A DNA stretch of 64,000 bases, taken from Corbicula japonica (lineage: Eukaryota; Mollusca; Bivalvia; Venerida; Cyrenidae). Shown here piece after piece: positions 10,725-23,887 of the stretch. The position numbers and the translations under genes are program-made. Position 1 is the first letter of the stretch, and every line of letters begins with the position of its first letter. The stretch lies in the NCBI GenBank assembly GCA_038501625.1, contig JAZAYU010000012.1:10478001-10542000 (forward strand), read 5' to 3'. The notes under the pieces were generated by a model that saw nothing but the letters and a program-made list of their open reading frames with translations, ran no database searches and had not been told where the DNA came from.

Positions 10725-10955
10725 GTGGCAATGTAATTCCTCGGGTTCTCATATTTTTTTATTGCCACTGGAGGTTTAAAACAGGTTCTAGGGAGCACCA
10801 ACCTCACAGTTGGGTTAAAAGTTTCTCAAATGAACAAACAAGTACAAGTTGTCTTAGTGAATAAGATACCAGCCACCCATCAACTCGACAATGTTGGGTA
10901 CACAATGACCATACTGTGACCAGAGTCCGTGGAGTCAAATCAGCAAGAACGCGAT
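10725..10955 (+). repeat. dispersed repeat R1, internal part
   Basis: Starts right after a C14-type homopolymer (10710-10723). It carries the ccactggaggtttaaaacag, ttctcaaatgaacaaacaag and ccacccatcaact blocks of R1. The head is missing. Confidence 0.75.
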
Positions 10956-12679
10956 GACACAGACAAAAGAAACAAATCAAGCTTCTAGCGTTTTTATTTA
11001 CAAGATTACCCTAAAAACCTTAATAAACTCCGTACCCAATGCCACAGTCAATAGGCTCACAGAACTATGTACTGTCGATGAGAAAATTCCTTATAACAGT
11101 TCTTGCAATCATTTATTATGTAAATTGTGAAAATGGAAATTTTGCCCATTTATTTGCAAATTCTCGTAAGGATTGCAACGATCCTGCAAGTCACCTGTTT
11201 AAAAAGGTTGAAATATTTATGCCGGTTAGCGCATTAGATTTTCTGGTGTTACTTGTTTAGTATTTTATCAGATATCCTCAGAGTCTCGTTTATTTTGTAC
11301 TTTATGAAGCAGAATAATTCGACGACTACCTTTCTTGTTTATGTATTGGTGTTGTTATGGTAGGTGTCTCTTTATTGATCTATAATTGCTCTTACTTGTG
11401 GAATCCGATACGTCACAGAAACAACCGAGCATTGGATTATTAATACCATTTGCTTTTTTTGCATTGCTCGTGCTAAGATCTATTAATACAGTTGGGCCCT
11501 TCTACTGTAAGTGCCTTTTTTGTTCATGGGTTGTACGAAGCATGTATGTAGCACTCCATTTGCCTTAAATGTTTCAGTATAATTTCCTTTTTCGATCATA
11601 CGGCATCGCGCAAACTGCGACGATTTGATATATTTCGTCCAAAAGAGTTATCTTTATTTTGTTAACGTATTTTCTATACGTCTACAGATTTAAAATGTAA
11701 CCTTAACCTTTTAACATTTTAAAATGATGTAATTGACAGTTTTATTGACACCTGTGTCTTCACTACTTCACATACCTTTCTTTCGGGGACCCGCGTTAAT
11801 TGTTGAGTCGAGTAAACATAAACTCAAACAAATGTTCTAATCACACTGATCATGTAATTTTTATTTCTCTGCATGGATTCATAGAACAGTCTTAAAACTT
11901 TAAACATAATAAAATACATTATTTTCAGACATTTTATGCAATTGCCTATAAAATCCCCTATTGCGAATGCAAACCAATGACATTTAATCAAGGTATGGGT
12001 AAAACCAAAAGTCATAAAACATTTTTGGGTAAAAGTCATCGCATCATTGCAAAATTGAATATAATTGTCCAAATTTTATTTTTAAATCTTTATTTAAATA
12101 AGAATACAGCGATTCGCGTCAAAGGAGAACAAATCCGCTTCTGGCGATTTTGTGAAGATTTTGTGATTTTGTTTTTACATGTCCCTTTATTAAATGTCAA
12201 TAGTTTCCAAATGAATGAACGGAATAAATGGTAATTTTATTAAAAGAATTGAAAATGATGTTTTTGGTAATAAGTATAGCTTGAAGACAATTCTCCAATT
12301 CCATGCTGAGAAATTAAATTTATATGATCCGTATAGTTAGAACATTGGTTAAGCGTTTATCAAGTACTAGTCTATGCGTTTAAGAGAGACACTTGCTTAC
12401 GGGTAAATTCTTAAATGCGTTGTCGTTGCTTCCCTTTATCCACAGGAAGAACACTGAAAGAAGAACATTTCCTTAAACAACCATTTAGCGATTTTATTTA
12501 TTTAAGCAATTTTAACGTTTCACAAGACAATTTCGTCCTTAAACCTGTGACGCAGTTCATAAAGCTAAATTATTCTGAGATAAAAATAAAAACAACAACA
12601 ACATTTTGACTATATTCTTGCATATTTTGCCAAAATTGGCTGTGAGATTTGAGCGTGCATCCGAAAGAGTATGTTCGCA
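10956..12679. other. no gene recognised
   Basis: AT-rich intergenic sequence. Open frames at 11039-11568 and 11824-12609 are short and show no family features. No terminal repeats were seen. Confidence 0.6.
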
Positions 12680-13045
12680 GTGAAAATACACAAATCAGAA
12701 ATGACCACATCTAGAGTATACAGCCTCCATTATAACCAAAAGCAGAGAGAAAAATAGAGCATAGATTTATAAAAGTCAGACACCACAAATAATGAATGTA
12801 AGTAAAAACCCGAGGGGTTACAACCTTAGAAAACTCAACCTCAAAGAATAATGCTACTAGGGTGCAAGGGAAATAAAGGGGGTTTAAAGCAGGTTCAATG
12901 GTGAACAAACCAATCACTTGCCCTAACTGGTTACTACATCAACACACAAGTGTAAGTTATCTTGGTGAAATAGCTCCAACCCTCCCATCAATTAGACAAT
13001 GTTTCATTCAAATGCACACAAACATAAAAAAATATGAAGCTTATG
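12680..13045 (+). repeat. dispersed repeat R1, diverged copy
   Basis: Recognisable by aaatcagaaatgaccacat, acagcctccat, gacaccacaaa, ggtttaaagcaggttc and cttggtgaaatagctccaac. It is more mutated than the 4.0- and 32-kb copies. A possible R2 hairpin remnant (cagactcagtcccagtct) follows near 13166-13183. Confidence 0.75.
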
Positions 13046-13189
13046 CTATTGTCAAGCAAAGAAGGTGATACTTTGGCCAAACAAACTTGTTTAAGAACAT
13101 TATAGCAGAAATAAAGAAAACAGGCTAAATACATTAAGTATTCAGGTGGCATTAAGCATAGTTCCCAGACTCAGTCCCAGTCTCAGCTT

Positions 13190-15020
13190 CATGAAAATTG
13201 CCACCATTTTAAACATTTCTGAAACTTCAAATCATTTCTTCGCTTTTGAAACCCGCGGGATAGAGTGTCATCAAATTCACACTTGTAATGCTGCTTTTAA
13301 ATTTCTCTTTTACCAGAGCTAATTTGAATAAGACAAAAAATGATAGGGAAAGTGCTTTGAGCAGTATAGAAGCTGTAATAATAAAAAAGGCAAAGTATTA
13401 TTAAGGTTAGGTAAGAAGGTTACGGTGATTAACAACGAGATAAATCATTTTATTAAACATCCAAGCATCATCAATATTTGTAAAAAAAGGATTTAAAAAC
13501 AGTTTTCATTCATGTATATTAAGAAAGCAAATAATTTGTAAAGCATAATGAATTCTGACTTTTTTCTTAGAGTATGTTATGACTAAAGTATAAAGTTTGT
13601 ATTTCGTTAAATTTTCACGTTGTATACACTCAATAGAAACTTTCTAGTTTATCATTGACAAATCTTAAAAGCTTTGTTCTGAGATTATCAATCACAAAAT
13701 AAGATAGCGAAAATGACTCGCTGATACATTTGATTTTTTTATCTATATGCTTACGCCTTCATACGTTTAAACATTTTAACACCCTTTTCCGTCCCCGTTT
13801 GTTGTGATACATATAATAAATACGATAAATGATCAATGAGTTCAAAACCGCGATAACTAACATTTCTTTATTCAGAAACTAGCAAGGATGTATTTCTATG
13901 AGAACAAAATGTTCAATGTTACTTTTTGGTTCGGGTAATAAATTATACAGGTCAAGATTAAACCCAGACACTTGACGGCCAATCATTATTCAACACAAAA
14001 CACCAAAACACATTAAAACAACAAGATTCGCAATTCTGACAAAAAATAACTAAAAAACCTTTTTAAAATTACAGTATTTCCCTGTACATACATGTACCGG
14101 AACCGAAAGTTGGCTCAGTGTACGTCAACTAAAGTGTTTCAGAGGGGTTTTCAGAAGTTCGCAGAGAGTACTTTCTCTTCTTCGTTTTAAATTTCGTATT
14201 TATGAAAGTTTCTGTTAAAATACTTTGAAGTACCCATTATATAATATAGTAAATTACATGAATACATGCACCATAACAAGCGTTTGAATGTTTTTCTTTC
14301 ATCTATTTGTTTGGAGAGTGGAGGGTGTTTGGTCTTATTTTGCTGAGTATAAATAGCATTGTTAACGTTTTGTATGTGTATTTTTCTGCCTGTGTAAGAT
14401 AACAATAAATCAGTCAGTTTTAAGTCAATTATTGAAAACCTTAAAAGCTTCGTTCCGAGATAAACAATCGTTGCTGAATACATTCCGAGTTTACAAAAAG
14501 ATGTTTTATATAAATTGAACTTGATATACATAATTTAGCACCTAAATCTACATGGTCTAAAGCATTTAAAAGAGCCAACTAATGTTAACATCAAATCAGA
14601 CATTTACCCCGATGCGGAATTTCTAATTATTTCTAAGAATGTGATAAATCTGTTTTATACTGGTGTGTTTTTCCAAAATGATGTAACTACTTTCATTGCT
14701 GTTATAAATTTCAACTTTCTAAAAGCCGTTGGGCATTATACATATTATCCTGGCACCAGCTAGATGGTTTATTAAAAAAAGCACTGAAATACTGATTATC
14801 TCCTTTTATTTTTTTCATTTCATTTCCTTCTTTTTTTCTGATATGCCGAACCATCTATGTTCTGGGAGATAAGGGAAGTAAAATGCATATCAGTAAGGTA
14901 CCTGCAGGAGTTGCTTTTCTTGGAGGTATTGACGATTATTGTATAAGTGATATGAGAATATTAAAACAGAACATAGGGACGGGAGCCAGTCTATATACAT
15001 ATATCTGTGTAGATACTGAG
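13190..15020. other. no gene recognised
   Basis: AT-rich. A segment near 13645-13695 (cttaaaagctttgttctgag) recurs diverged near 14430-14475 (cttaaaagcttcgttccgag), so part is an old duplication. No coding or transposon ends seen. Confidence 0.5.
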
Positions 15021-15024
15021 TTTT

Positions 15025-15135
15025 GCTTTGCGGCGCGGACAGTAATGAGCGTTTGCAGTTATGTCAACAAACAGACTCATTCCCAGTCTGCATTATTTTG
15101 ATATTTGTTTCTTAGCTTTCGACGTTTCCTTTTCC
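15025..15135 (+). repeat. dispersed repeat R2 tail, diverged copy
   Basis: Keeps gcggcgcggacagtaatg, a changed but still pairing hairpin 2 (CAGACT 15072-15077 with AGTCTG 15085-15090), and the cattattttgatatttg tail. It is recognisable mostly by structure and order. Confidence 0.6.
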
Positions 15136-15139
15136 TTCT

Positions 15140-17390
15140 TTTCATTAGGATTAACACGAAATGAATCAACCGTTGGCTTTTACGAAATCAGTATGTTTTC
15201 CTCCTAGAACATTCGGTAATAAACATGATTCAGGACTTCAATAATAAACCGCAAAAAAGTATCAACTATGATACATAATATTTACATTTCAAAGAGTTTA
15301 TACCTATCCCCAGTCACTTATTTAAGATTGTCTTTTGTCGTGTGATTGACCCCATTAGGTCTCAAGATACGATTATATTTGTTTTCTTCGTGTACATTAA
15401 CCTTTTCAGCGGGTGACCAACTCTATTTACTTAACTTGTCATTTACTTTATGTATAACAGTGTCCGATTCAGTCTATATAAAGAACGGCATTCTGTTTGT
15501 TTTTCATATTAGGTCTGTTGGTCCCGGCTATTTTTGCTACAATTGTTCCAAGTGTTTGCTTTTAAGTCTTAAGTTTGTAGACATTTAAATTCTGACAAAA
15601 ACATAGAACGAAAACTATAAGTGGAAGACAACTTGATTAAATACAATACTTAGGTATCTTCATGCCCAACCCTTGTGGGAACATATTAAATTCAACGTTG
15701 GCAAATAATCTGAGAACAAAGGATGCATCTATAAAATATCTTGTTTAATTATTATTTGGTTTAATCAATATTTATTTCTTACATATGCAATACTTCACAA
15801 ACATTCCCAAATAGGATTTAGAAGAAAGTTGTTTATTCTCTCTGCTGGAGCAATTGTAATTTATCTACCAATCAAATCAAAATTTTAAATATCGCATGAT
15901 CAGTCTTTATTTTGCTTTCTTTAGTAAACTACCTGTATTTGTTATAAAAATAAAAGAAATATCAACCTCAGAATAACAAACCAAACTTTTGAAATTATGC
16001 CGATTTCAAATCATTATCCTCGCCTGCCGGTCACTTGATTAATGGTGACCTTTAGGTTTTTTTCTGATTAAAGAAACAGGAATTTCGTTTCTGCAAGTCT
16101 CAAATGCCAACGAGAATGTTAAAGAAGCGAGCACATGTTATAAAAAGTGAAATATGCATATCATTTCTAGACACAGAAAACACAGCCGCCTCACGCACAA
16201 TTTCTTTGATGATAAAAACGGATTTTACAGGAATTTAAGAAGAACGTTTCCAATATCCAACATTTAAATTATATCATTTTGACACAACCTTGTGAGCTTT
16301 ATTTATAAGACAGCACATCTTTTTTTTGTTTTCTTTGTCCTTTTTTTCAGCCGAAAAATATAAAAGTAAAATGACGTGTAAGCGGAAGTCCTGCACACAG
16401 TTATAATATTACATCTTTTATTTCATGCAATTTCTAAAAGTGTCTAAATTTGTGTTGATACGATTGCGGTCAGCTACATGTTATATTTCTGTGAGAACGA
16501 CTCTTATATTTGCCGGTTTTTTTTAAGTGGGCTCAGTTTTGGACTGATGAAGTTTATGGTTATGATAATACAAAACTACCCGGTCAAGTTTATTTTAAAC
16601 AGGTGCTGCGTTTTAAACATTTTATGGCAACGACAAAATCTTAATGGGAAGATAATCCAGAACGATGTGAAGTTTTATAGTAACCAACAGATTAGCTGTT
16701 GCTATTATAATTTCCGTAAGGCCTACTCTAAAAACAAAATCACCAGCTGTCAAGTAGCCATTTATGTTATGCACTTTTAAATAAAAATATATATTAATAA
16801 CACTTATTCCATTAACAAAACAGTAAATTTATATGGTAAGTCTGTTAAATGGATAATGATTTTCACTTGGCACTCAAATAACATAAATGTGAAGAAAGTC
16901 AACAAACAAACAGAGAATTTTATAATTACAACCCTTTGAAAGAAAATATAAAAACCTTTATTGTCTTTTGTTCAAACTTATTTTAAGAATACATTTCGTG
17001 TTTGTATTTCTTTTACTGCATGATTTTTGTCATTATTTGTTTGCGGTGTCTGTGGTGTTTTATTATTAGAATTGTATGTTCTCTTTCTGTGTTTTATTTT
17101 TCTGATTCTTCTGGCTGAGTAGGAATGTTTTCTGAATGACAATTGTCCTTATATTTTATTAATTCACACATCTATAGTTGGTCTTGGCGTCGAGTGTTCT
17201 TTGTAGGCTAAATTGATTCTACTTTCTCCAGCCTCTGTTAATTTAGTACTAACCGTCTTTATATAAACGATATTTTTTCTTTAAATATGTTAAATACTTA
17301 CCTTTTAATTATAGAAAGTTTCATAGTTGCAATGTTAAATTGGTGACAAAAGCGTGCAATATATATATATATATATACGGAGGCTACGTG
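15140..17390. other. no gene recognised apart from repeat tips
   Basis: AT-rich intergenic sequence with an AT dinucleotide run at 17359-17378. The longest frame (16478-16780, 100 codons) has no family features. The tip at 16146 is listed separately. Confidence 0.5.
16146..16200 (+). repeat. R1 5' tip
   Basis: Holds gtgaaatatgcatatca followed by acacagccgcctcacgca. Only the first 50-odd bases are present. Confidence 0.55.
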
Positions 17391-17394
17391 TTTT

Positions 17395-17432
17395 AGTGTT
17401 TCTATTCCTGATATGCAAATTTTACGTTTTTT
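17395..17432 (-). repeat. R1 5' tip, inverted
   Basis: attcctgatatgcaaatttt is the reverse complement of the R1 head. It directly follows the AT dinucleotide run. Confidence 0.45.
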
Positions 17433-17784
17433 TCATTGTTGTTTCGAAACATAAACTATTGATGTTAAAATGATTTTAACAAGTTGGTATCATATTAACA
17501 AGACGAAAGTTCAATGAACGTGTTATTCGATTGGGCGTGGGAACAGTGTTTGGAAATTTCATTTTAATTGCAAAATTAAAAAAAAATCTATTTCAAAGAC
17601 TTTATGAACAAAAAATTTGATCGTCAACAAAGTGAAAACCCCTTTGAAATGAGAAGCTCTTAAACATTAACCGTAGTTTTGTCGACAGTCTAATTAAAAT
17701 ATGAAAACAATCAATATAATTCTAAAGAGAAGATACTATTGATTTTAAAATCATTGATCAAATAATGAAATCGTGGTTGTTAAT

Positions 17785-17875
17785 TGCCTTTTACAATTTC
17801 TCCCAAACACTGAGGTTAATGCTCGCTAAAGCTGTTGATAACTATCTAATTAATACCATCCCTGTTTTAGAATTC
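17785..17875 (+). repeat. short dispersed repeat shared with 30.1 kb
   Basis: gctaaagctgttgataa with downstream ataccatccct matches 30090-30140 (gccaaagctgttgataa, aaccatccct). It is an old two-copy repeat of unknown class. Confidence 0.4.
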
Positions 17876-17989
17876 ATATTTTCATTTAAAATTGATACAA
17901 AACATGTTTAATCGAGAAACACTTATACTAGAGAAAAAAGAGAATGGGTTGATCGATTTCAAAAAGACAGCACTAATAAGCAAAATGAA

Positions 17990-18092
17990 ATTCCGATGGT
18001 TTACCGCCTTTAACAATGAGGTTTTAAAACCAGATTCTGCAAACTTGCTCCTATGAACAAACAAGTACCCGTTGCCTTGGTGATTTAACTCC
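17990..18092 (+). repeat. R1 internal fragment
   Basis: Matches the R1 middle: taccgcctttaacaatgagg, tgaacaaacaagtaccc and ccttggtgatttaactcc. Confidence 0.55.
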
Positions 18093-18246
18093 AAGCAAAA
18101 ACAGCAAAACAACACAATATATTTTTTTTTAATTGTTGATGCCGATACTGTTCGTTATCAGTTGCATTATCTTTTTTATCCCTTTTTTCGCCTGTACAAG
18201 AAGGCTGTGTATTACAATTTGTTCGTTTTCTTTTTTCTATAAACTA

Positions 18247-18729
18247 CACTCACACAAAGTTCTAATTGGTCACTATTTTCCGTAATATTTCATTGGAATG
18301 AGATTGACTAAACTCTTGATTTTGGAACAGTTTTTCGAGATTAATCCTTAATTATGCTAAAATTTCATGCAATTAAAGGTCAAGAATCCAGAAAATAGCT
18401 CTTACTTGTTTGTTTCATTAGAAAGAACCCCTCGTTAGTAGGAAAAACACAAAATTTCATTAATCAGCAGTATTTTTGTTTCAATAAATTCCCTTCAATT
18501 TACCCAAATTTATATTAACTCCCTTTTTCTTAAAGACTGCTCTAATTTTGACCCATCGGTGTAAGTTAATGGTACTAGATTCATGTAAGAAAACAATAAA
18601 TAACGTTTTAAAAGACATTTAATTATTGATTTCAAGACAAAACAGCTCTCATCAACCTCTCTTGACACAGGGAAACTAAAATTCATTGTAAACATATACA
18701 TTTGATGACCAATTAGAACTTTGGGAGAG
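18247..18729. mobile_element. TIR element family C, copy 1 (483 bp)
   Basis: Left end CACTCACACAAAGTTCTAAT and right end, reverse-complemented, CTCTCCCAAAGTTCTAATTG. TA lies on both sides (18245-18246 and 18730-18731), as for Tc1/mariner-type insertion. The interior matches 27114-27656 in reverse orientation. No transposase remains. Confidence 0.75.
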
Positions 18730-18919
18730 TATACTCGTAATCCAGAAAAAAACGTGGCTTTATATTTCTGACTTAATATCTAATACAAATCCGCACCAAA
18801 AACTGTTTCTGGCAAACGAATGTAAATCTCTTTGAATCTAGAAGACTTATCAGAAGACAGTCATGAGAAATGAAGATACGGATCTAGAAACAACTGGCAA
18901 AATATTTTAAGATTTTAGG

Positions 18920-19203
18920 TTGGAAATATTTTACCAAGACAACTTGTAATTGTTTTTTCGTATTAGAACATGTTTGGGCAAGTGTTAGGTAAGTGCTCCC
19001 TAGAACCTGGTTTAAACTCCCAGTGGAAATATTTTTTGCCGCTGACCATTCCAAGGCGGTAACCCCTTGGTTTTCACTTTGTTTTTGGCGAATATTTGAA
19101 ACTGAAAATTGCATAACCATGCTCTCTTCCATCTACATTTTGGTTGTGTGGGGAGATTGTTTCTGCTGGATGTGGTAATTCCTGATATGCTTATTTAACG
19201 TTT
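18920..19203 (-). repeat. dispersed repeat R1, inverted copy
   Basis: Reads R1 backwards: ttaccaagacaacttgta, ccctagaacctggtttaaac, gaccattccaaggcggtaac and cctgatatgc. Its minus frame still shows a TALE-S-AK protein-like string like the 4.1- and 32.1-kb copies. Confidence 0.85.
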
Positions 19204-21725
19204 TTAGAAGTGTGTTCATCGCTAAAAACCCCATCTTGATTATTTGAGATGCCGAGAAACGTGTTTCCTTTAACACACGTAAAATTTTAACGGTATATCT
19301 GCAGTAAAGCTGACATAGCTCAAATTCTTCAGAATAAGGAGCGCTTGTAGAATTAAGTATTGTTATTGTACAAAACATTTGTAGTGCCATTATTATTTTC
19401 ATATATTGGAAATAATTCTGATTAATATTAAACTACTTTTAAGGAGTCAAAATATTGTGTGAGGTAATTTAAGTATATAGAAAAATCCGTGGTTCAATTC
19501 ATGTAATTGTTTTGTGAAATAAATATTTTGTTAGATATTTAACAAGAACCCCATGGGTAAATATAAGCACCTTTTTGTAGAAAAATATTTCTATTTTGCT
19601 TATTAATATGTTTATGTTATCATGAAAGTGGCCGGTTAAAAGTACTTTTAAAAAGGTGCTATGTTTACTCTTAGTATTTTGATGCCATTTTTTGCTTAAA
19701 AATATTTGCTTACATGAGCAAAACGTTTCACACAGGAGCAGTTAGAAACACGAACCTTTTGGCTACAAAAACAACTGTGAAAATATTTTTACTGAAATAA
19801 AGAAAGCGCCATGTCATATTCCTTTCAAGATTGCATTTTTGTTTGTGTGTTTTTTTGTTTGTTTTTTTTTTGGGGGGTGGGTGGGGGGAATACTTATTTA
19901 AATATAGAAGGGTATGTACTTTGGAAAACTTGCTATAATATTTAATATATGGATACTTTTAAAATTTCCACTGTTTTGCTATTTTGTTAGATAATTTTTA
20001 ATGAGTAAAATGAGATAATGTGAATTTAAACCTGATTATTAATTGAAAATATACGAAACATAACAACAGTATAAAATATGCATATCGACAGTGTCAGAGC
20101 ATTTCGATGACGTTTTAGGTGACAACTTAAATTACATGCACCAAAAAGAAACCATCAAAGAATTTTATCTAAACTCATTAGAAAATGTTTGAATACTACC
20201 TAAATTAAAAGAAGAGATAAGGTTCACTGAAATTAATTAATTTTGAACTTTTGGTACATTTTTTACAAAATTTTGTGTAAACAATGCAATTGGACCCAAA
20301 ATTCACTGTATATACGTTATTCGCTCGGTTGCGTGCGCTGCCATTATAAAAATATTTAACTTATTGTAAATGCAATTACAGACTTATTATCAAAGTAAAA
20401 AAACTGTTGCTCGACAAAGTTATTAAACGTCACAGAAAAAACAAAGTTGCTAAAATATTCAGATTTTTTTAAATATCAGTAAATCAGTGAAGTACATGAA
20501 ACAATATTAATTTTAGTTTTTTAACTAGTTAAGAGATATGTGTGCGTATGAACATGAGGAAATGGAAATTTTCTACATTTATATACTTAATTGCAAATGT
20601 GATCACATTTATCGTACTCTCGAAGGTTCTATCTTTCCTCAGTAACAGCTATTTCAAATTTGCACTACTTTAAACATTAATAAATAAATTATTTTTACTA
20701 CATTGTCATGTGCGCAAATCTGACCTTGTCTTTCCAAATTTACACAATATTGGCAAGTTATTATCACTGTAAATTAGGTTCCAACAAAAGGATAGTTATT
20801 TTTAAAATTAAATTTATACTAATTCTTAAATTTAATAGACTTATTTGTTACGCAGATCACCGAATTTTAAGAATGGAAGTAGATCATTCACGTGGCAGGT
20901 CTCAAAATATGCACTTAAGTTGCGGAAGTTACATATGGTAAATGACGTTTTGCATTGTATTCCTGGACATTATGCTTAAATAACGACTGAAACATACTTT
21001 GTTTATAAATAAATTCGGACCTGCCTAATTTATAACATTACGGTAAATAAAAATTAGAGTCTTCCAATTTATGTTCCTTTTTCATAGGTCTTTATATTAA
21101 TTTGAATTTGAGCTGATGCCACCAGTCTCTTCAACACGCCATGGAAAAGACCCATTCTTATAATGTTTCTCCTTATTTGATTCTAACATGACGTTTAATT
21201 TCTTTTTCATGATTTCTACATAATTGTTAATTTGTTTCATTAAAAGTTTTTGATGAAAACAAGAAATTTCATTCAGCAGATTAGAGATTCTCTTCACCAC
21301 TTGGAAAGTAAAATGTGTTAGCACAATTTAACATTCCGAAGAAGTTAACTTTCAATATATTCTAGATTCTTTAAATTATCTTCCGTTCAGGATAAACTTG
21401 AACAAACGCTAGACTATGCAGTTACATACAGCAATGTAAGAAGACCGAAACAAGCTTATTTAATAAAGTTCAACAAACGTAATTAACAATAACTTAATAA
21501 GAACAACAGTTCGTTAGCGGCTTAAAACGGTCATTGACAACATAATATCGAAAAATAATGAAAGCAAAGTTAATAAAGTTTTCCGTTCACTTTGCAGGAT
21601 TTATAATCTTTAATATTAATGTAGCTTAGTCAAATATCTAGGCTAAATAATTTATCTTTTGCAACCTTCTATTTGAAACATCAAACTTAACATTTGTCTA
21701 ACTACCGGTTCCAATACGTTGTTTA
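19204..21725. other. no gene recognised
   Basis: AT-rich intergenic sequence with a T9/G-rich run at 19860-19888 and an R1-like tip (aaaatatgcatatcgacagt) near 20077. ORFs at 20708-20941 and 21097-21324 look like chance. Confidence 0.55.
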
Positions 21726-21729
21726 CATT

Positions 21730-22152
21730 CATAACGTTTTTTCTACAGAATTTGGCATTTTTAACGTATGACAAAATCACCTACCAGACCATAAACGTTG
21801 AAAATTACTGAATTTAGAAGTTATCTCCGATAACAGAATCATCTTCCAGACCATAAACGTTGACATTTTGCAAAATTTAAAAGTTTTATCCTATGACAGA
21901 ATCATCTTCCAGACCATAAACGTTTACATTTTACAAAATTTAAAAGTTTTATCCTATGACAGAATCATCTTCCAAACCATAAACGTTTACATTTTACAAA
22001 ATTTAAAAGTTTTATCTTTTGACAGAATCATCTTAAAGTCCATAAACGTTTACATTTTACAAAATTTAAAAGGATTATCCTATGTCAAAATCATCTTACA
22101 GTCCATAACGCTGACATTTACATAATTTAGAATTTTATCCGTTGAAATTTAC
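21730..22152. repeat. 63-bp tandem array, left block
   Basis: About 6-7 units of a 63-bp repeat with core gacagaatcatcttccagac and ataaacgtttacattttac. Unit phase marks fall at 21832, 21895, 21958, 22021 and 22084. Because 63 is a multiple of 3, an 85-codon frame stays open; it is not a gene. A further unit continues after the insertion at 23579. Confidence 0.9.
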
Positions 22153-23570
22153 TAGGGATGTCAACGGATTCCGAATTTGGGATCCGCATATCGCTGATCC
22201 GAACGGATATTCGGATATCCGAAATCAAACATTTTGTTTATAGTTTTATTGTTACATGTGAGATTGGTTAAACTGTTGTATCCATAGACATAATCAAATC
22301 GTCGTTTCTAAAGGCAGAGATAAATCGTCGTTTCTAAAGGCAGAGAAAAATCGTCGTTTCTAAAGGCAGAGATAAATCGTCGTTTCTAAAGACAGAGATA
22401 AATCGTCGTTTCTAAAGGCAGAGATAAATCGTCGTTTCTAAAGGCAGAGATAAATCGTCGTTTCTAAAGGCAGAGATAAATCGTCGTTTCTAAAGGCAGA
22501 GATAAATCGTCGTTTCTAAAGGCAGAGATAAATCGTCGTTTCTAAAGGCAGAGATAAATCGTCGTTTCTAAAGACAGAGATAAATCGTCGTTTCTAAAGG
22601 CAGAGAAAAATCGTCGTTTCTAAAGGCAGAGATAAATCGTCGTTTCTAAAGACAGAGATAAATCGTCGTTTCTAAAGGCAGAGATAAATCGTCGTTTCTA
22701 AAGGCAGAGATAAATCGTCGTTTCTAAAGGCAGAGATAAATCGTCGTTTCTAAAGGCAGAGATAAATCGTCGTTTCTAAAGGCAGAGATAAATCGTCGTT
22801 TCTAAAGGCAGAGATAAATCGTCGTTTCATGGAGGGTATTTAATCTTCGGTTCAATAGAAATAAAGGCTGCATTATTTTAATAATTTAATGAAAACGAAC
22901 AGAAAACCTTTGATAATCCAAAAAACTGTTCGACTTTCACCTGTTAAATAAATATCGTAAAAAATGGATTTAGAAGGATAATTGACTGGGTAAATGAAAT
23001 ATACATTTGTTTTTTTTTACTTACCATTTTACCTTACGAAATGTCGCTAAACAGCAGAATGGATGGCATATCAAATAATTTGTTTGGAACGTAGATGTAA
23101 AGTCAAGATCGCGAGGTCGAATAGGAAATGATTGATCAATAATTTTATAGAACTCAAACGGAATAATTGACATATGCAATTCATTTATGCCGACAGACCT
23201 GCTACATAATTTAAGGCTCTATCCCTTTTCAATTAAAGCGATCTAACAAAATTAAAGATACTTTTTCTTTACTCTCTTTGTAAGATCTTTGAACTTTGGC
23301 TAATACATAACAAATTCTTATATGTACAATCATGCATTACCGCATTTCTAAAACTGTGAAGCCCAAGTTACTGCGTGTGATCCTCTCTCGAGAATACGTT
23401 TCAAGTGCTTATGCTTAAATGCACACAGACAACACAAAGATAGTTGAGCAAAATATACCAATATATAAAAAATTAAAGTTTGCAAACGAATATCCGGATT
23501 CCAAATTCGATTCGAATATCCGATTATTCGAACAGATATCCGGATTTTCGGATAAACGTTGACATCCTTT
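22153..23570. mobile_element. hAT-like non-autonomous element (1418 bp) with tandem core
   Basis: Ends TAGGGATGTCAACG and CGTTGACATCCTTT form inverted termini, followed inward by more inverted matches (ggatatccg and cgaatatccg strings). Flanking 8-bp direct repeats aaatttac (22145-22152) and aaacttac (23571-23578) differ at one base. That length and the AGGG-type end suggest hAT; the class is inference. The interior carries a 26-bp array and no transposase. Confidence 0.8.
22296..22830. repeat. 26-bp tandem array inside the hAT-like element
   Basis: About 20 near-perfect copies of aaatcgtcgtttctaaaggc plus agagat. Variants are limited to single bases (aagac for aaggc, gaaaaa for gataaa). The array is highly homogeneous, so it is recent or homogenised. 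Confidence 0.97.
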
Positions 23571-23640
23571 AAACTTACAGAACTCAGAATTTTTGTCCAA
23601 TGACATAATCAAATTGCATATTATCGAATTTTAACGCAGA
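23571..23640. repeat. 63-bp tandem array, block right of the insertion
   Basis: caatgacataatcaaatt and the preceding ttacagaactcagaattttt match the 63-bp unit diverged. This shows that the hAT-like element interrupted the array. Confidence 0.65.
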
Positions 23641-23887
23641 AGATTTGTGTAGATGGAAAGAAGGAATATGTAGCTGATGTTATATTTACTTTACGATTTT
23701 GTCTTAGTAGGTAATTTTGGGAGGACAATTGAAAATCATTTATGACAAAAATTTGATAGACATGTGTATCACTTATATCAATTTGTGATAATGCTTTAAG
23801 TCCTTAGTGTAAACAACTAACAGTTAAGCTTTCCGCATTTAAAATAAAATAGGTACCATGTGCACATAATTAATTATCGCAAATATA

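Noticed and set aside
22296..22830. Regular repeats resembling a CRISPR array
   Set aside because: Units are head-to-tail without unique spacers, and the setting is an intron-bearing animal genome; it is a 26-bp minisatellite inside a transposon.
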